64,000 nt of DNA, from assembly GCF_032854445.1 (NCBI RefSeq), contig NC_088304.1, forward strand, positions 18,609,704 to 18,673,703, written 5' to 3'. A model generated the notes under the pieces. It made no database searches. It saw nothing but the letters and a program-made list of their open reading frames with translations, and was not told the origin of the DNA. The translations under genes were made by a program, and so were the position numbers. Shown piece by piece: positions 1 through 12,640 of the stretch. This DNA comes from Liolophura sinensis. Taxonomy: Eukaryota; Mollusca; Polyplacophora; Chitonida; Chitonidae. Position 1 is the first letter of the stretch. Each line of letters begins with the position of its first letter.

Positions 1-356
1 ATTCCCATTAAATTTTTACCAAACATAGTTCAAATGATTACCATGGAATTCAGGCGGTGACATGTTTTTTTGACATTAACAAATCTAGTTCAAAAGAACC
101 ATAGGTTATGCACTGGAACTAGCTCTTAGTAGTCTGCAATCAAGAGATACTGGCGTGGTGTTCTGTTCCTTCCGTAAAACAAAAGTAAAGAAAATGAACG
201 TGATTTAAGGACGAGACACCAATTTTTAATAAAGTTTCGAATAAAGTTTGCGCTGACTCGCACTTGTATTTAGTCTTTCGCTTTCTGTACAACCACAATT
301 TTTGCAGTTAAATTAATGGTTTCTCGTCCCTAAATCACGTGTAATTCTCTCGCCAG

Positions 357-594
357 ATGTTCCTAGCAACGTCTTCAGGTCAGCCCACGTGGTCGTGTTA
401 TAAGGAGAAAGGGAGCTGTTATTATTCACCTGAATTCACAAGCGCGCAGGCTGAAGCGGCTTGCTGGTGCCGATCGTCTGGAGGTCACATGGTCAAGATT
501 GACTCTCAAGAAGAACTGGACCTTGTCCGGCAAATGATGGCCAATAAAGGTCGGCAGGAAGGATTTTACATTGGTGCCACGGATCACAGGACAG
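357..594 (+). CDS. Exon: N-terminal half of C-type lectin domain
   Basis: Open from 357 to a donor (ACAG|GTAACA) after base 594, phase 1. The start is uncertain. An in-frame stop lies just upstream of 357, so the exon begins after CGCCAG at 356 or, more in keeping with phase-1 modules, after TTCAG at 378. The ATG at 357 need not be a start codon. Confidence 0.75.
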
Positions 595-3500
595 GTAACA
601 TAATGAAATGATAAATTAACTCATTTGAATTCACCATTCTTCGTCATCGCTAATAACGTAGCTTCATTCAGCCCATTTGGACTGTTAGCAACTTTAATAC
701 TAAAAGATTTTCCACGTGTATTACCCGTTTGTTTGTAGGTTGGTATACTATAGTCTATTTCTTTTATCCTGTCGGCTATGTTTATCTGTCTGTAAAATCA
801 GCATGCCACTTTTTTTTAATAATTATGACGTCACTCGAGGCAATAGGTTCTTGCCGTCGCAACCGAGCTCATGGACATTATGAATTGAAAAAAAGTGTTA
901 TAACTTCGTTTTCCACGTGTAGAGCTTGTGTTGTTTCGTGTCACTGATTAAAGGCAATTTTGGTAGCGAGTATGACTGATTTTACAGACAACTGAATATA
1001 TGTGACAAACTCAAAGAAATAGACTATAGCGCAGCACAATGACCCACGACTCTCTTACCAATGCGGTCGTTGTGAACTCAGGTTCCAGATCATGCGTACG
1101 TAGGAAGGTTTGTGAGCAATCTTCGGATGGTCGTGGGTTTCCTTGGGCTCTGACAGGTTTTGCAATGTTGATCAACGTCGTTTCAGTGAAATGTTCTTAA
1201 ATACGGCGTAAAACTACTATTTAATAAAGTGAGTAAATTGAAGTTTTATCTGTATGCCATTGTGCTTGTCTGTGCAGAGGGGCAGTTTATTTGGGAAGAC
1301 GGATCGTCCGCTTATGACATCATGCCGTGGTACCCCGGTGAGCCTAATAACAGACTGGGTACAGAGAACTGTGTCACATTTCACAACAGACTCTGGTGGA
1401 GCAACCCTTCGCCATCGCTGCCAGATTACAAGGCCTTTGACACTAGATGTACGAGTGAGAGGCTATTTATCTGTGAGAAAGGTAAGTCGCTGACCCATTG
1501 TCGAAGGGCTAAGACATCCATGTTGCAATATGTTTCATCCGAATGCTGATGTGGATAAATTGCGATTAATGTGGGACGTTGATATGGAACACGTTGTACT
1601 CTCCAAAGGGCTCTTCACAATATCTTGTGTGTAGCAGAGGTGAAAATAAAAACAAGTTTTTTTCGAAGTTTACGTTACGGCATTACACACACACACACCT
1701 AGGTCGTAAAAATATCCCAAAAACATCCTTTAGCAGCCTTTAAATGGGAACAACGAAGACAAAAGTCCTATCTTATATACCTAAACCCCTATCGTCAAAT
1801 ACCAGACAGTTACCATATGGGTATAACTATAGGCTTCTAAGCTGAAAGCTGGGAGCCCATTGTTGTTTTTTTTTTTTTTTTAATGTTTTCTTTTTATCTA
1901 GAAAGCTGCAAATCACAGCCCTTACTCACTTGCTTTGTGCTTGTATTAAACTTTTACCCACCGCTGACGTACCTAATCACCATATTGGATATATAATGAA
2001 ATCCCTTTAAATAAAAAAAGCTAAAATATGAAGTAGGGTTCATCATACAGAAAGCTGAAAACTATGCGTAATAATACTTTCATTTATTTTTTTAGATTTT
2101 TTAAGAGTGCTGAAAGGCAGGCAAACATTTGAAAAGTACGGTGGGCTTCATGAGCCATATTGACGGTATCTAGGAACTCTGACGTCACATCGCCTTTTTT
2201 GCCTGATGTTCACCAGAAGGAAGGGATTTTTGGGAACATTATTTCAGTAATCTTTTACTCATTCGTGAAAATAGTTATTCCAACACTCAGTGTCGTTATT
2301 AGAGTTGGATAAACATCCTGTGACGCCAGAGTTCCTAACCTATGATAGTATGGTCCATTAAGCTCACCTTAAAATTCAAATATTAGAATATATTTAACTC
2401 TTTTCACTAAGATCTGAAAAAATAAATAAAGTATATTTATGCATAGTTGTAAGTGATCTATTTGGTGATGTCTATTTTGATTTTTAGAGGTCTTTTCCTT
2501 TAATAAATTTTTCTCCAGAAACACTGAATTTTGAATGCAAGAAAAATCTGGTGATATTTTTCCCTGCGACGTATAGTCTTCCTGCAAATTGCATTTAAAG
2601 CTCAAAATGATGCAGGTTATTTTTTTTACATTGTTTGAATGCCACGTGTCCGGAAACCACTACCTCTATGAAGCTAGGGGTGGAAGCCAGTAATATTAGT
2701 TAAATGGTTACTCAGTATTAAGATATGCAAATATATTGCGACAGTGATCCTGGTATTGGGCGAGGCATCAGCCAATATGAGGATGTCATCCAACGATTTA
2801 CAGTTTTTTGTCTGATGCGGGATAAAGACCTATATGTGATCTTCCCTTCGCCTGAAAATTACTCATCTTTAGTAATAAATCATAAAACAAAATTAACAAA
2901 GTGACTTACCATTCAAGTTGTATGCATGCACATGGAACGTTTAATGCATATGCGTGTAGCAATATGGACAGAATTGAGTTCTAGAGTTGCAATGCAGTGT
3001 TTTTGTTATTTCTGTTGTAGTCTTATATCATTGAATAGGAGAAACAAAATTCATGAATTTAATCAAATACTATCAAGCAGAAAGTAGGTATACAGCTGCT
3101 TATCTTCAAATGCTAGCACCACTGTGATCATCCCATCCCCGACTGTTAAACACAGTTAGGAACTACACTGAAGCAGCACCCCTGCTGAAGACTGCTTGGA
3201 AGCCGTGAAACTGTATGCAGTTCTACCTTGTGTTTATATGACAGCTTCAAATTTTCAAACGAATATTCACGAATGCTTGGGTAAAATATACTTCATGCAA
3301 CAAACCAGAAATAAATAAAATATAGAATTACTTTATATCCATTGATTATATATTGTTCAACGCCATAGTCAACATTTTTTTCACATGTAAGACGACGGTC
3401 AGCATCATGGGTGGAAGAAATCAGTTTCCGGGGTAAACCACTGATCTTTGGCAAGTTTCCCACATGTGACGTACATATATGCAGACTGTACTGGTCGAAG

Positions 3501-4544
3501 ACGTGTGACTGCGTAAACGGCCACACGGGTGTCGTCGACTGCTTAAGATGACACACACAGTGAGAGACTGGGATTGTCCAAGGCTGGGTTTGAACCCGCA
3601 CCTTGTGTGTTTTGGTGATTGAAAACAAACGCCTTTAAGAACTAGACCACTAGAGTCTGTACCCAACCCACATTTAATGTAGGTTTTCATTTTATTGTCT
3701 GCAAATTTTGATCTTGGTGAATGAGAAGATACTGTTGAAAAATTTCCCCATAACAATTCTGATAGGCTACATTCACGGACCCCTTTCGACAAAGCACTAG
3801 TAGGGTTATGTGAACGTGCTTACCATGGCAACGTTTTATCTACTCTCAGAAGACAAATGTGAAATGTTTTGTTCACGTACTATGCGGCTCGGGATGGAAA
3901 ACATGCGTAACCCAGATAGGCCGTTTGTTACATTTTTAAAATGTTCACAAAGATGTGTTATCCGAGGAACACAGTAAATGTTTAAATTTGTTAAGATCAA
4001 TGTGTACATATTTATTTGTTTATTTAATTAGAGTTCTATGCCGTAAGAATATTTCACTTATATGGTGACGGCCAGCAATAAGGTGGGATGAAACGAGGCA
4101 GAGCCCGGGGGATGGGATCGATCATCCGCAGTTTGCGGCGCACGACCAATGTGTACTGGTTGCACACATCTTATGTATGCCTTGTAGACAACTACGTTGA
4201 AAGAATACGGCACTGGTCAACTTTGTATTCACCCATACCTTGTAAAGCTGTATGTAAAATGCCTCTAGCAAAATGATTCTAAGCAGTTCTTCCTTTTAAC
4301 AGATCCTTTATCCACACGACACTGGAAGATGCGGTCACGTGACAAAACGTATCCCTCCGCAAGCCTACGATCACTCTTTGTTCTCAACGCTCTCGAGTGC
4401 GCAGGTCATTGTCAAGAGACTTGTCTCTGCCAGTCATTTGCGTATCGACACGGGAAAGATGGCGGCAATTGTGTCCTGCTGGGCAAACACTTCAGCAGAC
4501 TGAAAGCACCACTGAATTCTCCAGGATATGTTATATATGACTGA
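357..4544 (+). CDS. C-type lectin with C-terminal PAN/apple domain (3' part of gene)
   Basis: Three exons, 357-594, 1278-1481 and 4303-4544, join in phase 1 and encode a secreted-type protein: one long-form C-type lectin domain split over two exons, then a PAN/apple domain ending in TGA. Visible lectin signatures are the N-terminal Cys pair (SCYKEKGSCYY), the first core Cys (ACW), a WIGL-like FYIGATD, the EGQFIWEDGS stretch, WYPGEPNN, and the closing ENC, TRC and FICEK cysteines. The EPN triplet is the one linked to mannose-type, Ca-dependent sugar binding in characterised C-type lectins; the usual WND partner is not clear here. No signal peptide is visible, so upstream exons probably lie before base 1. 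The PAN module suggests protein or carbohydrate contacts, and a role in recognition or immunity is inference from the families. Confidence 0.8.
815..1025. repeat. Dispersed repeat, copy 1
   Basis: Similar to the flanks of the SINE at 50893-51256. The parts around 820-900 match 50785-50885, and 908-1025 match 51275-51385. Shared strings include TTCTTGCC, GACTGATTTTAC and AATAGACTAT/AACAGGCTAT. Here the element is uninterrupted. No coding potential seen. Confidence 0.55.
1026..1225 (+). repeat. tRNA-derived SINE (family A), degraded
   Basis: Matches the family seen complete at 59487-59730: AGCGCAGC, CAATGCGGTCG, GGATGGTCGTGGGTTTCC and a 3' end resembling AAATACGGCGTAAAAC. Lies in the lectin intron. 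Confidence 0.75.
1278..1481 (+). CDS. Exon: C-terminal half of C-type lectin domain
   Basis: Acceptor TGTGCAG|AG and donor GAAAG|GTAAGT, phase 1 at both ends, 204 nt. Encodes EGQFIWEDGS, WYPGEPNN and the last three core cysteines ending FICEK. Joined to 357-594 it rebuilds the WIGL-to-FICE half of the fold without a gap. Confidence 0.82.
2036..2470. mobile_element. Foldback/MITE-like element, copy 1
   Basis: Two imperfect inverted arms of about 150 bp face each other around a centre of about 120 bp. Left-arm TAGGAACTCTGACGTCACA (2171-2189) matches the reverse complement of TGTGACGCCAGAGTTCCTA (2320-2338). Further out, ACTATGCGTAATAATACTTT matches the reverse complement of the segment near 2430-2455. 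A second copy lies at 11576-12005. No coding sequence, so it would depend on another element's transposase. Confidence 0.65.
3530..3660 (-). repeat. tRNA-like SINE head, second type
   Basis: On the minus strand, TAGTGGTCTAGTTCTTAAAG resembles a pol III A box and GGTTCAAACCC a B box, with tRNA-like spacing stretched by an insertion. It does not fold as a clean tRNA, so I call it a tRNA-derived repeat. Confidence 0.5.
4005..4140 (-). repeat. SINE family A, 3' part
   Basis: TTTATTTGTTTATTTAATT tail, then GCCGTAAGAATATTTCACTT, GGCCAGCA and GCAGAGCCCGGGGG, in the reverse orientation of the family. Confidence 0.75.
4303..4544 (+). CDS. Terminal exon: PAN/apple domain and stop
   Basis: Acceptor TTTTAACAG|AT, phase 1; open for 80 codons to TGA at 4542-4544. 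The pattern C-x3-C-x3-C-x-C followed by SFAYR and NCVLLG is that of a PAN/apple module. In-frame splicing to the lectin exon gives one continuous protein. Confidence 0.72.
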
Positions 4545-7500
4545 GCACGGACGTATTTATGTATTACTGTATATTATTTGGGAACGTTATTCCGGTGAAC
4601 ATTGCCTAAGGTCTTACTGGTGAAGACAATTCGTCTCCAGTTAACTTTATACATGATTTTTGGAGACGCTACCGTCGACCGCTTAACCACCAAGCGCCCA
4701 AGAACATTGGAAGCGAGGGTAAGCTTGAAAACTCTCCGACCAAAAATGAGATTTAACAAACGTTTCCAGGCAAGCAGGAACCCTTCGGTGGTGGCCGGTT
4801 CTCACCTAACGCTCTTTGGTGACCGTTGATGGGTATCCATGAAGAGTAAGACGTCATTAGAGGTTGATGAAAAAACATTGATGTCACGAATGAGCACTTT
4901 GCTAGCTTGGTTGGCGTGGAATACTGAGCAAATAGCATGACACATATAACATAATATTGGTCGCTCATTACAAATTACAAACGTAGTGTTACGAATTAAA
5001 TAGTCGGAGACGGTCAGACATCCATTAAATCTATCCTTTTCAGTCGTTTAGTGAACAATGTAGGAGCAAAGTTTTACGAAAGTGTACACCATTACATGAT
5101 CACAGTATGCCGGTCGCCTCTTATTGGAGAGAACTTGAACGCTAGAAAGAACTTCCAATGACCCAGTAGGCTGTCAGAACAGAAAAAGAAAAATGAAACG
5201 AAAGAAGAAGTAGTCTGATGCATAGCAGGTATACCCGCCTTAGAATGAGCTATTCTAAAGGACTATTCGCATTCTAAAGGACTATTTTATCATGTGGTTT
5301 GTCTACACCCATATTCAGTCTGTCTAAGCATAACAACCTTCTACATATACCTTACCTATGAATGCAGTGGCTTACAGTATACAGGTGCTTTGACTCTTTA
5401 CTTTTATTTATGTATCCTCTAAAGTAATTGTATTTTGTAATTACAAATAGTACAAATAGGTCTTTGTCTGTTCAAGTAATGAAATCTAATGGAAATCACT
5501 TAATGGATAAGTGAAATCTAAGTGTCAAGTCTGACATGCTACTCGTAGCCGGGGGGTTAGGGGGGGGGGGGGCGTGCTCCAAATCAATCATCGCCAAACC
5601 CATTAAAAACACTGAATGATGTTTCCACGGGAATTGCTAAAAATGAATATATAAATAATAAATAAAGCTGGTAACGTGTTAGGTGATCATGAGATGATCA
5701 TCAGTGTTCACTGGTGCAGAGAGGACAGTCGATATTTTAGGAGTGACATCTAATTTAAATTTCGTAGCACTTAAGTGCTTTTGAGGTCAAATACAGACAA
5801 AAGGTCCATTTCCCATCTGACTGTAAATGCTATAGCTCTGTACTTCCGAAATTAACTGAACAACCAGTTCGCATGTTCGAGATGTATTTGGCGATGTTTC
5901 CTCGCTGTCGTTGTGTTAAACGTCGTTTTCAACATTATTTGGATAATTTTAGTCTCATTTTAGCATACCAGTCCAAATGCCTAAAGTTTTTTTATAATGC
6001 TGCCTCACTGTAATATCATATAAAAAGCACCAGAAGTGGATCTAGACATCTTAAAAAACATTTTCACTCTATAGGTTTCTTCAGTTTTACAATGAGTACA
6101 ACTCTCTTGTGAGTAGAAATGGACGTAGTGCCCAGACTCTCTGACGTTTAGCTTAATAACTGCGTCTTATTCCGCTTCAGTTTGGACGGGCTTCCATTCA
6201 TGTATCGTGTTTTATCGCTATGTATGTTATACGGACAGTGAATGAAGTGGATTGTGACATCGGGATCTGTCGGTTAGGGATTAGTGATGTTCACCGAGTG
6301 CGTAGCACGAGATGAGCGGTACTTGTTACTGACAGAAGACAAAAGACTAAACAGCATGGAGACTAAAACCAGAGCAGCGAAGACAACATAATTAGTAAAA
6401 TCTGAGCAACAAAGAGTCTAGGCTGTTAGCTGTCCGATTTTTCTTTACCTTGATTTTGTTGTGTTTGTGATTATTTATAGAAGCATTAAAAAAACCTTTA
6501 TCTTAGTTAATCCCTATTATGTTTTTCAATCGATACGGTCCCCCTGAAGAGTTATAAAGGATTGACATTACTTACACATGAAGTTTTTAATAAAACCATG
6601 CATTGTGGGCTAAAACTTTGAAGTCAATAAAACGTGCCTTAATGTCGTTTTTAAGGGTTTGTCAACGGGAAAGAGCCATGTTGAATGCCCTGGCACCAGT
6701 TGTAGAGCACGGTCGTTGTGAATTGGTCTGTGTGTATAGGCTATCCTAAGGCCAGTGTTTTTATATTATGATACCTTGTTCAACCGGAAGTTGTTAAAAT
6801 GTAGATGTTCTTAATGTCTTTATCAGTGACAAATCCTACAAGACCAATTCGGACTGCAGTTAAATTTGATTTCTTCATCAAAATAAACTGACAGACTATC
6901 AAACTGTGTGAATGTTGATATAGCAGGGTAGTGTTTATATATGTAGCCAAAAGCATGCGTCCACTTAATTTAAAAAGGGCCGGTTAGTCACGTTAAATTT
7001 TGACGTAAGCAAAACGGGTTTTTCTATATGGAATTGGTCAGTGCGGTGTTTTATTTTACCTCAGAATTCCTTGATCAAGAATTACTCCAAATGCTTGTAA
7101 GTGTGCAAGTATTGTAAAGCATGTAATGCACAGATCAAAAGTTTATTTTAGAATATGAAGTTTCGATTATTTGTTGGAAATGATGCCAACATTTTATAAG
7201 ACATATAGCTGCTGCAGGTGTCATGTTATATCAACAAATCGTGCAAAGATCTTGGGGACAAAATTTGCCGGGCTCCTTACATAGTTGTGAGGGTGGAATG
7301 ACTTTACATTCCAGCGTTCCATCAGAGCACCAGAACGTTAGCCGACTGCGTAGTATTATGTCCCGATGATTAAAAACCCAACACAATAATACGATTTGGT
7401 CTGGAAAATACCATAAGGTTATATGGTCATACCATTGGTTTTTCGCTTACTTTAAACTCAGTTCCACCGTCATAACCATTTCTTGACTGGGACCTTTTTT

Positions 7501-9685
7501 TCATACGCATCATCGCTGAATATCTTGGGGACACATTATTCATAGAGCTAGAGCAAGCCTTGTCAAATAGGGTTAAAATAAAAGGAAATCATTTCGAAGT
7601 AATTACGGACTGCTGTTACGGGGTTATTTGATTTTTATTCTACCGGGTCAATGTCTGACGTACATTTTCCCCTCTTGTGTACGTTACAGCCTGCACTGTA
7701 ATTCAGTGGAACGTTGTGGAGGTTTCGGTGAGTTTTGTGTCATTGTAAATAGAGTGTACATTCTGAAAATATGTATCCGTATTGTAAACATGTTTACGAT
7801 CGAACCATTCAGAATTTTCTTTACGTTAGTCAATAAATATGAGGGACGGAGTTGTGAATTTTATTCATGTCCACATTTTATTCATGTCCACTTGAGAGCA
7901 GTCATTCACTCAAGTCCACTTACGAGCAAGTAATATTTACTGTCACTCACTGCGAAGGGTTTTACCGGGTTTGGCTTTCATGCCATTCGACATTCGTCAT
8001 TTGTACTCCATTTTCTGTACGCAGCACTTTGTAGGCTTGTGTTTTGCCACTTGCTATTTCTTGAGACGTTGTTTTTGAGGTTGTCTCTTTGTGTGGTTAT
8101 GTACATTTCATCCCAGTCTCCCATGAAAGTGACTTTGTGTATATTTCCGAGGAGTGAAACATACAAGCTCGGCATCACGGATACTACTGTCAACCTGCTC
8201 GCCCTGAGAAGTTACACCATCACAGGCAGTCGTAGACCAACCATCGTCTACAGCTTGTATTGGTCTGTCAACCTTCGATTGAGGAATACCTATTAACTGT
8301 GGATTTTATATTTACGTGGACTGACTCGCCTTTGGGAGCCGGAATATTCCATCCGCATTTAGACGCCTTCATCAGCAATAGACTATATATTTATAATTAT
8401 TTGTATTGTTTTGTATATTATTATCATTTGTATTATTTGTATATTTTGTTAGAATATATGTATTGAACTGATTCAAGCGTCTTCATGTTTCTTTATTTGA
8501 TCTTGTGTAAGGCCTATCGCTGATCTGAGAGCTAGACAAGCCAGTTTTTTCTCATCTTTACTCTCCGATAGTGGTACCCTTATAACTACATCTACGAAGA
8601 ATAATACCAGTGAGGAAGAGGCAATGTTAACGACGTGTGCCCGCTTACATGTAGTGTGAATGTAATATTTATTCCCACAGCTATGCGATACTGATGTGGT
8701 CGTTTTAGACAGTGCAACCTAACAATACCTGCACAGGCGTTTGAAGACCTCTTTGTGTCATTGCACAAGAATGTAGCCAATTTGAAAGTCTAGTGTGCCG
8801 CAAAAACAAATATCAGTAAAGCAATACAAAAATAAAACAAAACAAATCTTACTGAGAAGGCCACGCCCGTTAACGATTAAGAACCAGAGTGCTGTGTTTG
8901 GTTGGAGTCATTGATTTCATCGGTAACTTCCGGGATCGATAGCGTACATTATCGTTTTGTGTGTTTTATAAGTAGAAGCGTCGTTCTCGCGCCTGTCCCT
9001 TACACTTGGCCAATCAATTTGCATGAATACGAGAATTCAGCTGTTTCTGTTTAGGCTGAGAAAATTTGTCAGGTAATCAACAAAGCGCCACGTCTTTCTC
9101 CGCGCCCTTTTTTGTGGCCTTACCTCATAGACCTGATCGCCGCACTAGACGCAAAACATTCTTGATTATGAGGGAGCTGCCATATCATATACGTTATAAA
9201 TACACGTAAGTACGTGTTAAAAATGTCAAATCAATCAAATGAATCTTGCGCACGGCTTTGAATCACTATCTTATCAATGAATTCCAAGACGTTTTGTTTT
9301 CTGAACGTTTGCACTTTAGCACAATGGCGTTTAGCACAATATCAGTTTTATACCGTGCCTGTGCTCAACATCCTGTGTTTTACGTTGTTTTCAAAAATGG
9401 ATCTTGGGATCAGCCACTTGAATGGCCCCTTTATTGCATACGAATGCCCGATTTGAAGTTCAGACGTCTCAGGTACCTGACAAGGATCCTGACCAAAAAA
9501 ACCGTAGACGAACTAGAGCCAGCTGGATTTGATCCTGCAATCACATTGGCCTGAAGACAATTCGTTACTGCGATGACAAGGCTAACGGCATATAAGTCGT
9601 TGAGGGCTCCCATTTCACGGCATTAAAATTACTGAAAATATATAACACGCAAAATTTTATTAATTGAATATGAAAACGGCTCTAC
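4545..9685. other. Intergenic, no gene supported
   Basis: Five kilobases with only short, stop-riddled frames. A run of G at 5550-5573 is the only notable low-complexity tract. I see no SINE-A copy and no exon with matched splice sites and a recognisable domain. Confidence 0.5.
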
Positions 9686-9896
9686 CTATTCGGTGGTCGG
9701 TCGCACCAACGTAATAGCTTATGAACTGGTCTTTATCCCTTATCAACTGTTTAAGAAAGGCCATTTCGTCTTCAGAGTCAATTTTGACCAAGTGACCTCC
9801 CGACGATCGACTCCAGCAAGACATATCGTCTACTCGTGAAATTAGACAAGTAATGACAGTTCTCTGTCTCCCGGTAACACAGGCCACTTGGGCTCA
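9686..9896 (-). pseudogene. C-type lectin exon copy with two frameshifts
   Basis: Homologous to the exon at 357-594. It keeps CYRETENCHYLSNFTS, CWSRSSGGHLVKIDSE and YVGATDHRIG, and the donor (ATAG|GTAGAG) in the same phase. Relative to the plus-strand exon it lost one base after the AAGTGG codons and five bases between the FTS and CWSRSS segments, so no single frame spans the exon. I could not find the partner exon (EGQF...FICE) on the minus strand. It is a relic of a second, inverted lectin gene. Confidence 0.8.
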
Positions 9897-10924
9897 CTTG
9901 AAAACGTCGCTCGGATAATCTGGTGGGTGGAAAACAAGCATTATAAAGACTACATTATGGAAGTAAAATCAAGGTAGTGACGACAGTGTGAGAGTTTTAA
10001 AATGGTCACACGTATTGGCAGTGGAATCCGGCCTCTTGCCAATTTGTCTCACCCTTGATTTCATTCTGACTGTTAATGAATAATGTACAATATGTCTCTG
10101 TCAAGGTAATTTTGTATCTTCTACATGCCATGCACTTGTTTTGTACAGGTCTTGATAAAGAACCTATAAACTGGACAGGTTTTTGCAAAATATGTAGGAA
10201 AAACGATAATCTGTCCCCTCTAACCAACACACTAGTCGTGGTTCTTAAGGTACAACATACATGGACACCCAAAGTGTCAAATCAACGTCAGAAGCAAAGG
10301 TGAATTTTCGGTGAATTTTTTTTCTATCATCAATGCTTTCGAAAAGGGATTGACTTAAAATGTTCCTAGCGACCAAAATACCGTTGGTTTACCTATGATA
10401 ATATATGTCTGGATGTTGTTTTACACTACAGCCAAAGCTATACCAAAAAGATACCTGATGGCGTTAACCCTTTCGAGGCTTATCCCGGTAGAGATAACTA
10501 GAACAGCATCAATCTGTATAATGATTGCGAAATCCGTCTTCTTTTAAAGCTATTTCAGATACCGTTTTGTACTAACTGTTCGTACAAATGCTTAAATAAT
10601 AGACACTCGCCCCCTGTACATGCAATATGACTTAAGCACACCTGGGTACAAACATGCAGTGTTGTTAACCACTTTACTCTATAAAAACGATTGTGTACAA
10701 ATTTGTACATCCGCAATGATATGTGTATGAGTGGTACACACATATATATACAAGTCACTGTGGATGCCTTAAATGAATTACACAATTTGTGTTTTTTGTG
10801 CTACACAAAATAATGTGGATATGCATTTTTTCCCACAAAAATGTGTACCCTAGTACACAGTAGTTTTTAGAGAGTACATTGCACTGATCCGGAGTTACTT
10901 AAAATGGCTATTCTAAGCCCATGG

Positions 10925-11165
10925 CCAAGTTCCTTCCAACAAACCTCACATCAAAACTGAGACAAAACCCCCTGACCAAACCTCGTGGCAAAACAATCAG
11001 CCAAAACTTCCTGATAAAGCCTCACGTCGAAATACCGTGACAACACCTCGGACAGAACCTCAGACAAAACCATATGACAAAACCCCAAGACCTAATCTGA
11101 CAAAACCTCCAGACAAAACTTCCTGTCTAAACCTAATGACCAAACCTCACAATGACAAATCCTCA
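10925..11165 (+). repeat. Degenerate ACAAAACCTC-type tandem repeat
   Basis: Irregular repetition of (G)ACAAAACC and CCTCA words about every 12-20 bases. The 71-codon open frame here simply reflects this composition. Confidence 0.6.
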
Positions 11166-11304
11166 GAACAAATGCTGTTACAAAAATCCTTAGTTGCGGT
11201 CCTCTGTCACCCTAACTCGATATTAGAATATCGAGGGTTACACAACACCTAAATGTAAAATAAGCTCGATATGTCAAAATCATGTGAAACGTAAATACTC
11301 CAAA

Positions 11305-11380
11305 TTAAACGCTCCCATCAAAATGCCGGCCTCCCTCGTATAAATGAAATATTCTTGAGCACGACGTAAAACCTTTATCA
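11305..11380 (+). repeat. SINE family A, 3' fragment
   Basis: ATGCCGGCCTCCCTCGTATA, AATGAAATATTCTTGAG and ACGACGTAAAAC match the 3' region of the family. Confidence 0.7.
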
Positions 11381-11575
11381 AGTGGGTGGCACATTTGGTG
11401 TCCATCGGAATACCTATACACTGCGGATATATGGTTTCCCCGAATTTCACGTGAATGCTATAAATGAGAAATTCAAGCAACTCAATGAACAACGAAACAT
11501 GCTATGAATGGTAACCCTGGTTTGTAGTGAAATGAAGGTTTTGATACCTTTAAAGTAAAAGAAAGCTAAACTGTG

Positions 11576-12005
11576 AAGTAAGGTTCATCATACAGACAAC
11601 TGAAAACTCGTCCGTGAAAAAATTCTTCCATTTATTTTTTTTCAGATTTTTTGAAGAGCGTTGAAATGCATTCAAATTTTGAACCATTATGGGACAGCAT
11701 ACTGACGGTAGGCGTCACATCACCTTTTTACCTGATGTTCACCTTACAATTCAAGGAATTGTAAGGAACATTTTTTCCGTAATCTTTTACTCATGGATAA
11801 AAAGAGTTATTCCAGCATTTAGTTCCTGAAAAAAAATGTTCCTGATACTTCAGAGTTCCTCGGACAGAATTCAAATTCTGATGGTATGGTCAATAAAGGA
11901 TTAGGATTCAAATATGTGAACGTTTTTAACTCTTTTCACAAAAATTAAAAAAAAATAAATGAATATATATGTATGCATGGTTTTCAGTGATGTATTTAGT
12001 ACATA
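11576..12005. mobile_element. Foldback/MITE-like element, copy 2
   Basis: Same organisation as 2036-2470: TTCATCATACAG, CATTTATTTTTTTTCAG, ACGTCACA/GCGTCACA-type core and TTTTTAACTCTTTTCAC right arm. The arms are inverted copies of each other. The two elements are clearly related but well diverged, so both are old. Confidence 0.65.
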
Positions 12006-12527
12006 TTCGGTACGTGTATTTGAGCGTCTAATTCTTCAGTGAGACATGCAAAGTTTTTAGGAATCCACATACAGTTGACGCCTGCATTTTTTTTTCTTTT
12101 TTTCAATTGGACAACAGTACTTTTCCCAAAATTATTATACTTCCTGTAGTGTCTTTTCGACCCCACAATAGGGCAAGTGGTGCATTTTTGGCAAGGATTT
12201 ACATGAAAAGTGAATGGTGTTTTTTTAAATAGTTCCTATCGGGGCATAGGTGCAATGCGTTGATATTGCGGCAGTTGTTGTGATATTAAGCTCCTCCACA
12301 AGGACCTGACAGCAACAATTCTTGCAGACAGATATCTTGTTTTGGACAGCATGAAAGTAGGTTAGCTGAGACTTACTTACAGTAATAAAACATTCATTTA
12401 GTAACTGGAAATATATACTAACCTTTGTTCTTTTTATGAGAGAAGTGATAAAACCCCATTAAATAACCTTAAGTTTTGGATGTATGTTTTTATTGTAAAG
12501 TTATCACTGTGTGTTATTTCACTGTTG

Positions 12528-12640
12528 GAGGCCTCCGTGGCTCAGTTGGTTAACGCGCTGGCCCAGAGTAATGACCCAGTAGCCTCTCACCAATGCGATC
12601 GCTGTGAGTTCAAATCCATCCACCATTATTCCCTCCACTA
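12528..12640 (+). repeat. SINE family A, tRNA-like head only
   Basis: GGCCTCCGTGGCTCAGTTGG (A-box region) through GTGAGTTCAAATCC (B box). The body and tail of the family are missing after about 12640. Confidence 0.8.

Larger units (their letters stand above)
1482..4302 (+). other. Intron of the lectin gene with repeats
   Basis: A 2.8-kb intron with a short CA run near 1686, a foldback element at 2036-2470, a tRNA-like SINE at 3530-3660 and a SINE fragment at 4005-4140. No exon recognised inside. Confidence 0.6.

Noticed and set aside
7628-8466. Several plus-strand frames of 68-101 codons
   Set aside because: AT-rich DNA without domain matches or codon periodicity that I could see.
12528-12600. 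tRNA gene candidate (A and B boxes present)
   Set aside because: Matches the head of SINE family A found about 20 times; no proper acceptor stem or anticodon arm.
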